Below, piece after piece: positions 21,808 to 29,262 of a stretch of DNA of 42,272 nucleotides (within the stretch, counting starts at the first letter, position 1; each line of letters starts with the position of its first letter). This DNA is from Edwardsiella ictaluri ATCC 33202 (lineage in GTDB: Bacteria > Pseudomonadota > Gammaproteobacteria > Enterobacterales > Enterobacteriaceae). The stretch covers positions 1 through 42,272 of the forward strand of contig NZ_AFJI01000039.1 in NCBI RefSeq assembly GCF_000264785.1. The letters are read 5' to 3'. The notes below the pieces were generated by a model, which did not search any database, was not told the DNA's origin, and saw only the letters and a program-made list of their open reading frames with translations. The position numbers were made by a program, and so were the translations under genes.

Positions 21808-23190
21808 TCACACTCTGGCGCCGCGGTAACGCGCTGCCAGCGGCGGCTGATCCATCGGAGTACACAGCCGCCGCGCCTCCTCCTGATCGCACTCCACAAA
21901 ATGGCCGTTGATAAAACGCTGGTAAATCACCGCCCCGGCCTGACCAAAGCGGCTTTTGGTGACGATCAGCTCCGCATGGTGCCGGGCCGGGGTATCGGGG
22001 TGATAAATCACGTCGCGGTACAGCATGACGATCAGGTCGGCATCCTGCTCAATGCTGCCGGAGTCACGCAGATCGGCGCTGACCGGCCGCTTGTTGGGGC
22101 GTTTTTCCACCTCGCGGGACAGCTGGCTCAGCGCAATCACCGGCGTCCCCAGCTCCTTCGCCATGCTCTTCAGGCTGCCGGAAATATGCGCGATGGCCAG
22201 ATCGTGGCGCTCGGCGCGCGGTTTTTCGATCAGCCCCAGATAGTCCACCAGGATCAGCGACAGCGTCGGGTGTGCCTGCTTTTGGCGCTCGGCCATGGCG
22301 CGGATTTTCTCCACGCTCAAACGGGCGGTATCGACGATCCAGAGATCCAGCCCATCCAGCGCCGCGACGCCCTGCGATACCCGCCCCCAGCCCTCGTCAT
22401 CCAGCGTGGCCGGATTACGCAGCACCGACACCGCCAGCCCGCCGGCTGCGGCAATGCCCCGCTCGGCCAACTGCTGCGCGCCCATCTCCAGGCTGAAGAT
22501 CAGCACCCCGCGCCGCTGTGAGGTGCCGGGTAACGTGCGGGCGGCCACCGACGTGGCAATGCGCATGGCCAGCGCGGTTTTCCCCATCCCCGGGCGCCCG
22601 GCGATGATGATCAAATCCTGCGGATTCACCCCGCCGGTCACCGCATCCAGCGACGCGATCCCCAGCCGGAGGGTGTCCGACTCCAGCCCATTGTTCAGGC
22701 GCCGCTCCAGCGTCTCGGTAAAATCCCCCATCACCTCGCCCAGCACCACCGGTACAGGCTCCAGCCGGGGACGGCGGATCAGCGACAGGCGGCTCATCAG
22801 GGTATCCATCGCCTGCCCGGCCTGCTCGATACTGGCGCTGATGATTTCCCGGCGCATGCCATCCAGGGTGACGGCGAACTGCCTGCGCTGGTACTCCTGG
22901 CTGACCATTTCCGCATAGCCCGCCAGATTGGCGGCGCTGGGGCAGTGTTTGGCCGTGCTCATCACATCGGCAAAGTGCTCATCCCCACACTCCTCGGCCA
23001 CCATCAGCGAGTCGATCAGGTTACGGGCTCTGGCCTGACGCTGAATAACCCGGTACACCGTCCGGTACAGCGGGATCGAAAACGCGGCAGGCTCCAGCGA
23101 CGCCAGCACCTCCTGCGCAGCCGGTGTCAGGCCACCCAGCAGCAGGCCACCGATCACACTGGACTCCAGGTACTGGAGATTGGCGTTCAC
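21808..23190 (-). CDS. Replicative DNA helicase, DnaB family
   Basis: 460 residues, the usual DnaB length. N-terminal primase-interaction domain at ~1-100 ([29 protein letters not shown]), linker, then the RecA-like ATPase from ~170: Walker A GRPGMGKT at 198-205, Walker [11 protein letters not shown] near 310, arginine-finger region near [20 protein letters not shown]. It unwinds phage DNA at the replication fork. It starts with GTG overlapping the stop of the O-like gene (GTGA), so loader/initiator and helicase are co-translated, as in P22 (18-12) and similar phages. Confidence 0.93.
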   Translation of the reverse strand: MNANLQYLESSVIGGLLLGGLTPAAQEVLASLEPAAFSIPLYRTVYRVIQRQARARNLIDSLMVAEECGDEHFADVMSTAKHCPSAANLAGYAEMVSQEYQRRQFAVTLDGMRREIISASIEQAGQAMDTLMSRLSLIRRPRLEPVPVVLGEVMGDFTETLERRLNNGLESDTLRLGIASLDAVTGGVNPQDLIIIAGRPGMGKTALAMRIATSVAARTLPGTSQRRGVLIFSLEMGAQQLAERGIAAAGGLAVSVLRNPATLDDEGWGRVSQGVAALDGLDLWIVDTARLSVEKIRAMAERQKQAHPTLSLILVDYLGLIEKPRAERHDLAIAHISGSLKSMAKELGTPVIALSQLSREVEKRPNKRPVSADLRDSGSIEQDADLIVMLYRDVIYHPDTPARHHAELIVTKSRFGQAGAVIYQRFINGHFVECDQEEARRLCTPMDQPPLAARYRGARV

Positions 23191-24125
23191 AGTGTCCCCT
23201 CCCGTACCCGGGTCAGGGTTTTCTGGCGCAGCAGGTAATCAAAATCGGCGATCCAGCCCGCATCGCCGAAGCCAAAGTAAAACGGCTTGGCATGGTCGAG
23301 AAACGCCGAGACATAGGCCCGGAAGCCCTCCAGATTCGGTGTCGCCAACGATTTCACCAGCGAACGCAGTTTACGCTTACGCTCCTCGTTGACGGTCACC
23401 GCATGGGGGAGCCTGTCGCCCACCAGCGCGTTGTAGGCCGCCAGATAAGCGCCATAGTCCATACGTTCAGCAGGTCGTCGGGTGAGATTTTCCGGTTCTG
23501 GGTGATCGGCGTCAGGATTATCGGGTTTGCGATAGTGTCGATCGGGCGCTGTCCAATCCGGTTTTCCCCGATCGGTTTTGTCCTTGTCGGGCTCAACGCA
23601 TTCGCTGTTGTTGGGGGGTAAGGGGGGTATAGGTTCTAATGATAGGTTCTTAATGATAGGTTCTGGGTGCAATGGCTGCTCCACCCCTAGTGAATCAAAC
23701 GACAAACCCTGGCGTATGTGTTGCACTGGCACCTCAGACAAAGACGCACCATTTGCACCGGCTGATCCCGCCCCCTGCGCAGCACCCTTTTTTTCCTGAT
23801 TTTCGGCCGGAGGCAGATCGCCCTTTTCATCCTCATCCGGCGGCATCTGTAAGCGCTTTTCCAGGGTCAGATGATAAATATTCGACTGGTGACCGCCATT
23901 TTTGCTCTTGCGCGGCTCCACCCACAAAAAGCCCTGCTCATGCAGCCATTTGATATGGTGCTGCACCGAACGCTCGGCCATCTCGCAGGTCGCCGCCAGA
24001 TACGGGATCGACGGCCAGCACTCGCCCTGATCGTTGGCGTTGTCGGCCAGCTTCAGCAGCACCAATTTGCGCAGAGGATTCCCTGTCTTAATTTTCATGG
24101 CCATCGCCATCAGCATCATGCTCAT
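23187..24125 (-). CDS. Replication initiation protein, O-like, with HTH domain
   Basis: 312 residues. Residues ~10-90 form a helix-turn-helix domain of the HTH_36 type ([40 protein letters not shown]). Residues ~95-215 are a proline- and acid-rich linker whose coding DNA contains repeats (23629-23664). The C-terminal domain ([53 protein letters not shown]) is common in phage replication proteins next to DnaB helicases and probably recruits the helicase. The 5' end has six ATG codons in fifteen; I keep the first. It overlaps the helicase start. Confidence 0.82.
   Translation of the reverse strand: MSMMLMAMAMKIKTGNPLRKLVLLKLADNANDQGECWPSIPYLAATCEMAERSVQHHIKWLHEQGFLWVEPRKSKNGGHQSNIYHLTLEKRLQMPPDEDEKGDLPPAENQEKKGAAQGAGSAGANGASLSEVPVQHIRQGLSFDSLGVEQPLHPEPIIKNLSLEPIPPLPPNNSECVEPDKDKTDRGKPDWTAPDRHYRKPDNPDADHPEPENLTRRPAERMDYGAYLAAYNALVGDRLPHAVTVNEERKRKLRSLVKSLATPNLEGFRAYVSAFLDHAKPFYFGFGDAGWIADFDYLLRQKTLTRVREGTL
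23629..23664. repeat. Three ATAGGTTCT repeats inside the O-like gene (candidate origin)
   Basis: ATAGGTTCT occurs at 23629-23637, 23642-23650 and 23656-23664, steps of 13 and 14 bp, in the stretch encoding the linker of the replication protein. Lambda and P22-like phages keep the origin iterons inside their O/18 genes in the same way. The repeats give the protein its EPI...LEPI motif. Confidence 0.5.
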
Positions 24126-24128
24126 AGG

Positions 24129-24317
24129 TCACCAACCGTTTTTCGTCACTGTGGAAATTCGCATCGCCAAACGACGGGCGCAGTCAACCGATGCCGCGAC
24201 ATGGCGGCACTCGACATAGGCCCGCTTGGCCTGCAGGATAAACACTGCCTGAAGCCGGCGGGAGGCTCCCGCCAGATCATGGTGAAGCGTGTGAGAGAGT
24301 GCGTACGATAGGCTCAT
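24129..24317 (-). CDS. Small phage early protein, unknown
   Basis: 62 residues (MSLSYALSHTLHHDLAGASR), basic and helical, with three cysteine/histidine-containing spots (AYVECRHVAASVDCARRLA). It lies nine bases after the 24327-24587 gene and ends four bases before the O-like start, so it fits the tight operon spacing. The purine-rich GGGGGAGGG box abuts the ATG. No family recognised. Confidence 0.5.
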   Translation of the reverse strand: MSLSYALSHTLHHDLAGASRRLQAVFILQAKRAYVECRHVAASVDCARRLAMRISTVTKNGW

Positions 24318-24326
24318 CCCTCCCCC

Positions 24327-24587
24327 TTAGCGCCGGGCGCTCGCCAACCGGGCGAGACGCTGCTGGCGCTGCTGGCTGCGCTCCTGAACGGTGCCGTACG
24401 CCACCACCCAGCGCCGCGCCACCCGCAGGCAGTCATCAAAGAGCTTGCCGCAGCGGGATGCCTGGGTGGAGTGCGCAGCATAGTGCGCGACACCCGCCTC
24501 CGCCCCCTTGCGCGCCAGCGCCTCGTCGAAGCCCTCGCCCACCAGCTGGCGCCGAATATTGTCGTGAATGAATTGCGACCAGCTCAT
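24327..24587 (-). CDS. Small phage early protein, unknown
   Basis: 86 residues from ATG at 24587 (MSWSQFIHDNIRRQLVGEGF), preceded by GGGAGGTGTCCG; a frame to 24794 is longer but unsupported. It is helical: residues 5-45 and 50-80 with a very basic, glutamine/arginine-rich C-terminus (TVQERSQQRQQRLARLASAR), which suggests nucleic-acid contact. It belongs to the early-right operon ahead of the O-like gene. No family recognised. Confidence 0.6.
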   Translation of the reverse strand: MSWSQFIHDNIRRQLVGEGFDEALARKGAEAGVAHYAAHSTQASRCGKLFDDCLRVARRWVVAYGTVQERSQQRQQRLARLASARR

Positions 24588-24618
24588 CGGACACCTCCCG
24601 GCGCCGACGGCGGCAGCG

Positions 24619-24849
24619 TTAACGGGAAAAGGGGCTGTCGTCCTGCTGTGTTGTGTGCCATACCTGCTCTCCTGTGCCGGAGGCCACACCGCCCGATTCG
24701 CGCGAAAAAAACGCCCGCACCACGCCCGGCAAAGCCCCTGTGATGGCCAAACGCCGGGTCTCCTCCCCGGCCAAATCCAACTTCTCACCGACAATCCCGG
24801 CGATCAGCGCCACGGATTGTGCGGTGTTCAGTTTCTGCTGCCGTTTCAT
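24619..24849 (-). CDS. Small phage early protein, unknown
   Basis: 76 residues (MKRQQKLNTAQSVALIAGIV). It overlaps the preceding stop by ATGA, a sign of coupling. The N-terminal half is helical and moderately hydrophobic, the C-terminal half polar and serine/glutamine-rich (GTGEQVWHTTQQDDSPFSR). No HTH or membrane segment is certain. Position matches that of CII-region genes in lambdoid phages, but the sequence does not show a CII fold. Confidence 0.55.
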   Translation of the reverse strand: MKRQQKLNTAQSVALIAGIVGEKLDLAGEETRRLAITGALPGVVRAFFSRESGGVASGTGEQVWHTTQQDDSPFSR

Positions 24850-25202
24850 AACGCTGCTCTGCCCGATGCCGGCAGCGGCGGCAACCAGTCGGGGGCTGAA
24901 ATGTCGGCGGCCTGCAACGCCAGATGCACATGGATCAGCATCTCCGGCGCCTCGGCGAACATCGCCAGAAAGCCACGGATCGCCGCGATATTGGTTTCAA
25001 CAGCCGGATTGGAAGACATGGCGGAGGACGCCGCCCGAATGGTCGCCAGCTCGGACTCCGTCCAGCGGGTCTTGATCTGATCATCGCGCAGCAGGTGCAG
25101 CGGCAGGCCGGGCTTACCCACGCGCTTACGGGCCAGCAGCTGCTGGCGCAAGATGTCCAACTGGGCCCCTGCCGGGGAAAGGGAGGGATGGTGTATGGTC
25201 AT
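24846..25202 (-). CDS. Phage early protein after cro, unknown
   Basis: 118 residues (MTIHHPSLSPAGAQLDILRQ), helical throughout, with LLRDDQIKTRWTESELATIR in the middle and a hydrophobic segment near the end (GFLAMFAEAPEMLIHVHLAL). It is the first gene after the Cro-like gene in the early-right operon, the place of cII in lambda, but no CII-like HTH is visible. Its AAGGA ribosome site is inside the hairpin at 25208-25231, so translation may be controlled by RNA structure. Confidence 0.6.
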   Translation of the reverse strand: MTIHHPSLSPAGAQLDILRQQLLARKRVGKPGLPLHLLRDDQIKTRWTESELATIRAASSAMSSNPAVETNIAAIRGFLAMFAEAPEMLIHVHLALQAADISAPDWLPPLPASGRAAL

Positions 25203-25207
25203 AGGTC

Positions 25208-25231
25208 AGTCCTTAATCGGGTTAAAGGACT
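25208..25231 (-). promoter_or_regulatory. Hairpin masking the ribosome site of the 25202 gene
   Basis: On the - strand AGTCCTT pairs with AAGGACT across a 10-base loop. The second arm contains the AAGGA box for the ATG at 25202. It may delay translation or act as part of a tR1-like leader. A further inverted repeat CTATCC/GGATAG lies just upstream (25230-25257). Confidence 0.4.
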
Positions 25232-25299
25232 ATCCCCACAGCGTCCAACGAGGATAGGGATTGCTGTTATGTAATGCGTATCACTTTTAGAAAGCTCTA

Positions 25300-25515
25300 T
25301 TAGTTATCTAAAATCTCATATAAATCGGGACGAATATTGATGGCTAAAATCTTTCCTCCTGTTGCCAGCTCAATCCGCTTTGCGCTGATTGCGGATGGTT
25401 TTTTCTTGCCACGAAGCCATTCGGAAACCGATGGCTGCCGAACGCCACACGAACGGGCTAACTCCTGCTGGCCACCGGCCAGAGCGATAGCCTCTTTGAT
25501 AAGGCTGTTGGTCAT
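25300..25515 (-). CDS. Cro-like repressor (YdaS/Cro HTH family)
   Basis: 71 residues from ATG at 25515 (MTNSLIKEAIALAGGQQELA) with a GGGGGA box; the longer frame to 25536 lacks support. The helix-turn-helix is at ~14-40 (QQELARSCGVRQPSVSEWLR), typical of Cro/YdaS-type proteins, followed by AISAKRIELATGGKILAINI. It diverges from CI, shares its operators, and is the first gene of pR. It would lower CI and early transcription during lytic growth. Confidence 0.87.
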   Translation of the reverse strand: MTNSLIKEAIALAGGQQELARSCGVRQPSVSEWLRGKKKPSAISAKRIELATGGKILAINIRPDLYEILDN

Positions 25516-25543
25516 AGCTCCCCCTGCGCTCCTCAATGGATCA

Positions 25544-25613
25544 ATTATAACTAAAGCTATCGAACAAGCAATAGCTTTTGGTTTTTGACTGTATATAACC
25601 TTAGTTATAGAGT
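25544..25613. promoter_or_regulatory. OR-like operator region with pR and pRM
   Basis: Three 14-bp operators lie at 25547-25560 (ATAACTAAAGCTAT), 25571-25584 (ATAGCTTTTGGTTT) and 25595-25608 (ATAACCTTAGTTAT), exactly 24 bp centre to centre. Leftward pR has -10 TATAAT (complement of 25544-25549) and -35 TTGCTT (complement of 25566-25571), so operators 1 and 2 cover it. Rightward pRM has -35 TTGACT (25585-25590) and a weak -10 near 25606-25613, which would start RNA at or close to the CI ATG. Confidence 0.75.
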
Positions 25614-25619
25614 TCTGTT

Positions 25620-26312
25620 ATGAACGAAAATACATTTGCAGACAGACTTAGCCTCGCCATGGCAGAGGCAAAAATGACACAGGCCTCTCTGGCGGAGGCT
25701 GTAGGAATGGCTCAACCCAGCGTATGGAAACTGACATCAGGAAAGGCTAAGAGCTCTCGCAAAGTTGTCGAGATCGCGGCGGTGCTTGGGGTTCAGCCTG
25801 AATGGTTATCAGCTGGACGGGGGCCCATGAGGAAGGATAATGGGGTTGTGATCTCATCCCTGCCATTACCGAAGGATGACTCTTATATCATAAGCGTCAT
25901 GGATATTTCTTACAGCTGCGGTCCAGGGAGCAACAACAAAGATTACCCGGATATCATCCGGTCTATATCACTAGAGCCTGATTACGCCCGTAGGGTGTTT
26001 GGTGGTCGCTCGAACAACGTCATTCGGGCGATAAATGCCAACGGCGATAGTATGAAAGGAACGATTGACCCCGAAGATTTAGTCTTTATCGATATATCGG
26101 TAAAATACTTCGACGGGGATGGGGTTTACGCATTTACCTATGGAAGTACCTCACATATCAAGAGGCTACAAATGGTAAAAAACACCCTCACTGTCATCTC
26201 TGATAACCCCGCGTATGCTAACTGGAGCATTGAAAAAGAAGATGAAGACCAGATGCACATCAACGGAAAAGTTATCATTAATTGGCCAATGCGATTAGTC
26301 AGATTCGCATAG
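25620..26312 (+). CDS. CI-type prophage repressor, HTH plus S24 peptidase domain
   Basis: 230 residues. The HTH is at ~15-45 (KMTQASLAEAVGMAQPSVWK). The LexA/CI-like S24 domain has a likely self-cleavage pair Cys100-Gly101 (SYSCGPG), the nucleophile Ser144 (NGDSMKG) and the general-base Lys181 (SHIKRLQM). It keeps the prophage silent by binding the operators on both sides of its gene and should be inactivated in the SOS response. The ATG is 12 bp from the third operator with no clear ribosome site, so the pRM transcript may be leaderless as in lambda. A terminator follows. Confidence 0.92.
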   Translation: MNENTFADRLSLAMAEAKMTQASLAEAVGMAQPSVWKLTSGKAKSSRKVVEIAAVLGVQPEWLSAGRGPMRKDNGVVISSLPLPKDDSYIISVMDISYSCGPGSNNKDYPDIIRSISLEPDYARRVFGGRSNNVIRAINANGDSMKGTIDPEDLVFIDISVKYFDGDGVYAFTYGSTSHIKRLQMVKNTLTVISDNPAYANWSIEKEDEDQMHINGKVIINWPMRLVRFA

Positions 26313-26328
26313 TTGCACCGCGTCATAG

Positions 26329-26352
26329 AAACCGGCTTATAGCCGGTTTTTT
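26329..26352 (+). terminator. Terminator of the repressor gene
   Basis: AAACCGGCT, loop TAT, AGCCGGTTT followed by TTTC on the + strand, 17 bases after the CI stop. Confidence 0.85.
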
Positions 26353-26426
26353 CATCTCCCTCGATCCACTCCAGATATCACGATAACCCGCCTCCATATC
26401 AAAAAAACTCCATTAGCTATAAATAA

Positions 26427-26512
26427 ATTACTTTAGATATCAACAAAAAGCACGAAGCCGGTATCATTTTATAGCTTTAGGTATTTACTTGAACGATAGC
26501 TAAGGCTATGGT
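26427..26512 (+). promoter_or_regulatory. OL-like operators and pL-like promoter
   Basis: Operators matching those near cro: 26427-26440 (ATTACTTTAGATAT), 26471-26484 (ATAGCTTTAGGTAT) and 26496-26509 (ATAGCTAAGGCTAT); a half site AGCTAT is at 26415-26420. A rightward promoter fits TTTACT (26484-26489), 17 bp, TATGGT (26507-26512), covered by the last two operators. It points towards recE, recT, xis and int, as pL does in lambda. The small open frame at 26508-26750 starts inside the promoter and is not a gene I can support. Confidence 0.65.
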
Positions 26513-26613
26513 GGTCTCGAAATGTGACGCTTATTTAGCCTATGCCTCCGCTAACAGCGAGCAAGACGGCGATGGCTCATGGGCAGTAAAAGCGCCCGAC
26601 CTACCGGACGCTC

Positions 26614-26664
26614 CGCTCTTTAACAATCAAAACCATGCACTCGGCGTTGAGCGAAGAGATTCGC
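26614..26664 (+). promoter_or_regulatory. nut-like site (boxA plus boxB-like hairpin) after pL
   Basis: CGCTCTTTAACA at 26614-26625 is identical or nearly so to the boxA of rRNA leaders and lambdoid nut sites. It is followed at 26651-26664 by the hairpin GCGAA-GAGA-TTCGC, whose GNRA loop resembles boxB. No N-like protein gene was recognised, so processive antitermination from here is inferred. Confidence 0.5.
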
Positions 26665-26753
26665 ATAACTCAGTTCCCAGGCATCCCCAGGCATCACGGT
26701 GCTATGGCATCCCTGGCCAGCAGCGGACAATGGTGAGTGCAATCTACTAACTA

Positions 26754-26783
26754 AACGTCCGCGAAGAGCGATTTGCGGACGTT
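26754..26783. terminator. Hairpin after rdrB / early-left leader
   Basis: Perfect 9-bp stem AACGTCCGC / GCGGACGTT with a 12-base loop, 54 bp beyond the rdrB stop on the - strand, where TTTAG follows. It probably ends the RADAR transcript and may also check rightward pL transcription. Confidence 0.5.
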
Positions 26784-26836
26784 AACGTTTAACCCAGCGA
26801 GTCTTGAACGATCACAGAATCATCAATGTATACAGG

Positions 26837-29236
26837 CTAGCTAACATCATGAAAGCGATAAATCCGCCCATTCTCATTCACCTCTGCCACCTTTCCCAAA
26901 GCCTCCGCTGGCGACAAACCGAAATTTCGGGTTAACACAATGAACAGATGATAGAACTCGGATTTCAAATCTGCGGCAAAGATCCCCGGATCATCAGATC
27001 CAAGACAAATAGACATAGGAACATCACCTTCAATCGCCTCACCCGGCAAGCCCATCCAGCGAAAGATATGATGCTCGCTGACATCTCGATACTGACTGAT
27101 ACGGGTATTGCTGGTCGGAGGGCATTCTATCGCAATGTTTCGGTCTGCCATTTTTGCCATTACAGCTTGTTGTAATGCAACAACCGCTTCATCCGGCAAA
27201 TATTCCAGGGCAACTTCAACATATTCACCACGCTGCTTTCGCACATTGTCAGATGTAAGCCATTGCTTATACAACTTCAGGGGCCTTTTCATACCCGTCG
27301 TTTTAACCAACTCTCTGGCGCGCTCGTACTCTTCCAACCAGAGGGATTTAGGTTTTAATGGCCCATTTAGTTCACCCAGCAGACCTTCCGATTCCGCCAA
27401 CAGCCCCCGCATTTCAAATACCTGATCAAGGGTGGTAATCGAGACTTCTTCTTCCAGCGAAAACACTTTATGGGCCAAGCGAACTGCTTCAATCGCTGCA
27501 TCACTGGCGTAACGCAGCAGTTCCGGATGACTTCGAAGTTCCCGCCAGATAAACACCAAATCGAGCAATCTCGTCTCTTTGGTCATGGACAAAGACAAGG
27601 GCAAAGAGCGTTTCCAGATATTAGGTGTGATGCCAATCGCCGTGCAGTGGCCAAGGCGGTCGCCATTACGCAATGGCAAAAATCTCAAGGCATCATCAAT
27701 GGATCGAATACCACTGATCAGATGCGGAAAGTCCTCGCCAACATGATAGGTAAAATGAGCAATACCTGATTTGGCTAGCACCCGGAACAAGGGGCTAAAC
27801 AACTCCGGTGGTGCGTGCATCTCATTAGCTGCGGCATCCACTCCTCGAATCCAGCCTGTCAGGCGCGGTTCAGACTTCAGCATGTCCATCAGAATAGCTG
27901 CCTGATTTTTCAGTTCTTTGAATAGTAATGCGTAAGGATAGACCTCACCATTTTTTGGCTTTCTTTTAATAAAGTGCGGCACTAGCGCCAGTTCTGCACA
28001 CTTGCCATGAGGTTCAACCAGTTCGAGGTTATCGAGCACTTGCGACATAGTCAGCGGCTTCTCATGCACCCATTCCAGAGACATATGAGCACTCAGGTAT
28101 TCCCAATATCCTCTTAACACACTGAAGAGCAGTTTTTGCATTTTTCTTGGGTCGCTCTTCGGAGCAAAACGTCCTTCCAGATAACGCACCTGAGAATACA
28201 CACCAGCACCATGGGCATGTTTAAAACGAGACAAATAAGATTTCTCTGTTTCCTCCCTCAACTCCGTCATGGTGTAATTCTGGAACTGATCAAAACCGAA
28301 AAAATCGTCTCGCTGAACCAGTAAGGTCAAGTACTGATTTTGCATCAGCAGGTAAACCCAAAGCAGTCGTTCTAAACCTTCGGGCGCATTATACCGCCAT
28401 TTTTCCAACAACCCGGTTAGCCAGCAAAATTCAGACTCCTGACTGTATTTGTCGTCAGTTGGCCAAACCGTCGCAAACCCATACTCCTGGCCATTATGCA
28501 GAATGGTGCTATCCGCCAACTGCTGCGGATACTGCATCGATGCTATCCATTCTGGCAACTCCACGCCCTGAGCAACCCGACAAAGAATTTCACGAATATT
28601 ACAGGCGATTTGCAAACGATCCTTAAAGATTTCAGGCGTCAGAGAGGGGTCAATCTGGGCGCAGAGTTGTTTCATCTCTTGAGATGCCCAGCCCTTCTCG
28701 AAATCTCTGACGCTCACATCTGGGTGCTTGAGTGCATCCAGCCAACACTCTTCCGCACTGGTACTGCCATTCAGGTGTTGGTGAGTTTCGTGTAGGCATT
28801 CACGGGTAATGTAGTCTTCAACCGTTGGGTGATATGGGTATAAAGGCCAGCGAAAGCTATATTCCTGACTGGCAGCCCCAGGGTTAAATACCTGATGACA
28901 CGCCATAATTGGTAGGCACGACACTCGGCTCATCAGCGTTTGCCATTCCGAGAACATAGGTAGATCGATTTTGGGGCCACCTTTCTCGTTTTTAATAAAC
29001 TTTTCAGCTATCTGGCGTAAGGTCGCTACTGGGCCGAGTTTCATATTCCGCTGTTTGATTTGCTGCACTAAAGATGACCAAGCCGATTTAGCTACATGAT
29101 CAGGCAAACTACGCTCCTGTTCGTATTGAGCAAGGAACACAGATGACTCCACCCTCTCATCAAGTGATACCTCATCCAAAGAGACTGTGCTCAGCCTATG
29201 CAACAGTACTGTTGAGTTAAGAAGAAACCTTTCCAT
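26837..29236 (-). CDS. rdrB: RADAR adenosine deaminase RdrB
   Basis: 799 residues from ATG at 29236 (MERFLLNST), with an AAGGA box; a TTG two codons earlier is unlikely. It is a large divergent adenosine deaminase. All metal and catalytic motifs are present: HQHLNG at 152-157 (zinc His152 and His154), YHVGED with His498 and Glu501, RLGH with His530, ECPPTSN at 704-710, and LGSDDPG with Asp748/Asp749. The length and the partner gene upstream identify RdrB of RADAR, whose giant shells with RdrA deaminate adenosine/ATP to inosine forms during phage infection and stop growth. It lies 26 bp after rdrA and ends at the hairpin 26754-26783. Confidence 0.92.
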   Translation of the reverse strand: MERFLLNSTVLLHRLSTVSLDEVSLDERVESSVFLAQYEQERSLPDHVAKSAWSSLVQQIKQRNMKLGPVATLRQIAEKFIKNEKGGPKIDLPMFSEWQTLMSRVSCLPIMACHQVFNPGAASQEYSFRWPLYPYHPTVEDYITRECLHETHQHLNGSTSAEECWLDALKHPDVSVRDFEKGWASQEMKQLCAQIDPSLTPEIFKDRLQIACNIREILCRVAQGVELPEWIASMQYPQQLADSTILHNGQEYGFATVWPTDDKYSQESEFCWLTGLLEKWRYNAPEGLERLLWVYLLMQNQYLTLLVQRDDFFGFDQFQNYTMTELREETEKSYLSRFKHAHGAGVYSQVRYLEGRFAPKSDPRKMQKLLFSVLRGYWEYLSAHMSLEWVHEKPLTMSQVLDNLELVEPHGKCAELALVPHFIKRKPKNGEVYPYALLFKELKNQAAILMDMLKSEPRLTGWIRGVDAAANEMHAPPELFSPLFRVLAKSGIAHFTYHVGEDFPHLISGIRSIDDALRFLPLRNGDRLGHCTAIGITPNIWKRSLPLSLSMTKETRLLDLVFIWRELRSHPELLRYASDAAIEAVRLAHKVFSLEEEVSITTLDQVFEMRGLLAESEGLLGELNGPLKPKSLWLEEYERARELVKTTGMKRPLKLYKQWLTSDNVRKQRGEYVEVALEYLPDEAVVALQQAVMAKMADRNIAIECPPTSNTRISQYRDVSEHHIFRWMGLPGEAIEGDVPMSICLGSDDPGIFAADLKSEFYHLFIVLTRNFGLSPAEALGKVAEVNENGRIYRFHDVS

Positions 29237-29262
29237 ACCCAATCCTTATACGAAGATCATTA

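Noticed and set aside
26508..26750. 80-codon + strand ORF after pL as a possible N gene
   Set aside because: Its ATG lies inside the -10 region and its product is not arginine-rich; the segment contains boxA and a hairpin instead.
26837..29236. Ordinary adenosine deaminase of purine salvage
   Set aside because: Normal enzymes are about 330-350 residues; this is 799 residues and paired with a 952-residue NTPase, which is the RADAR pattern.
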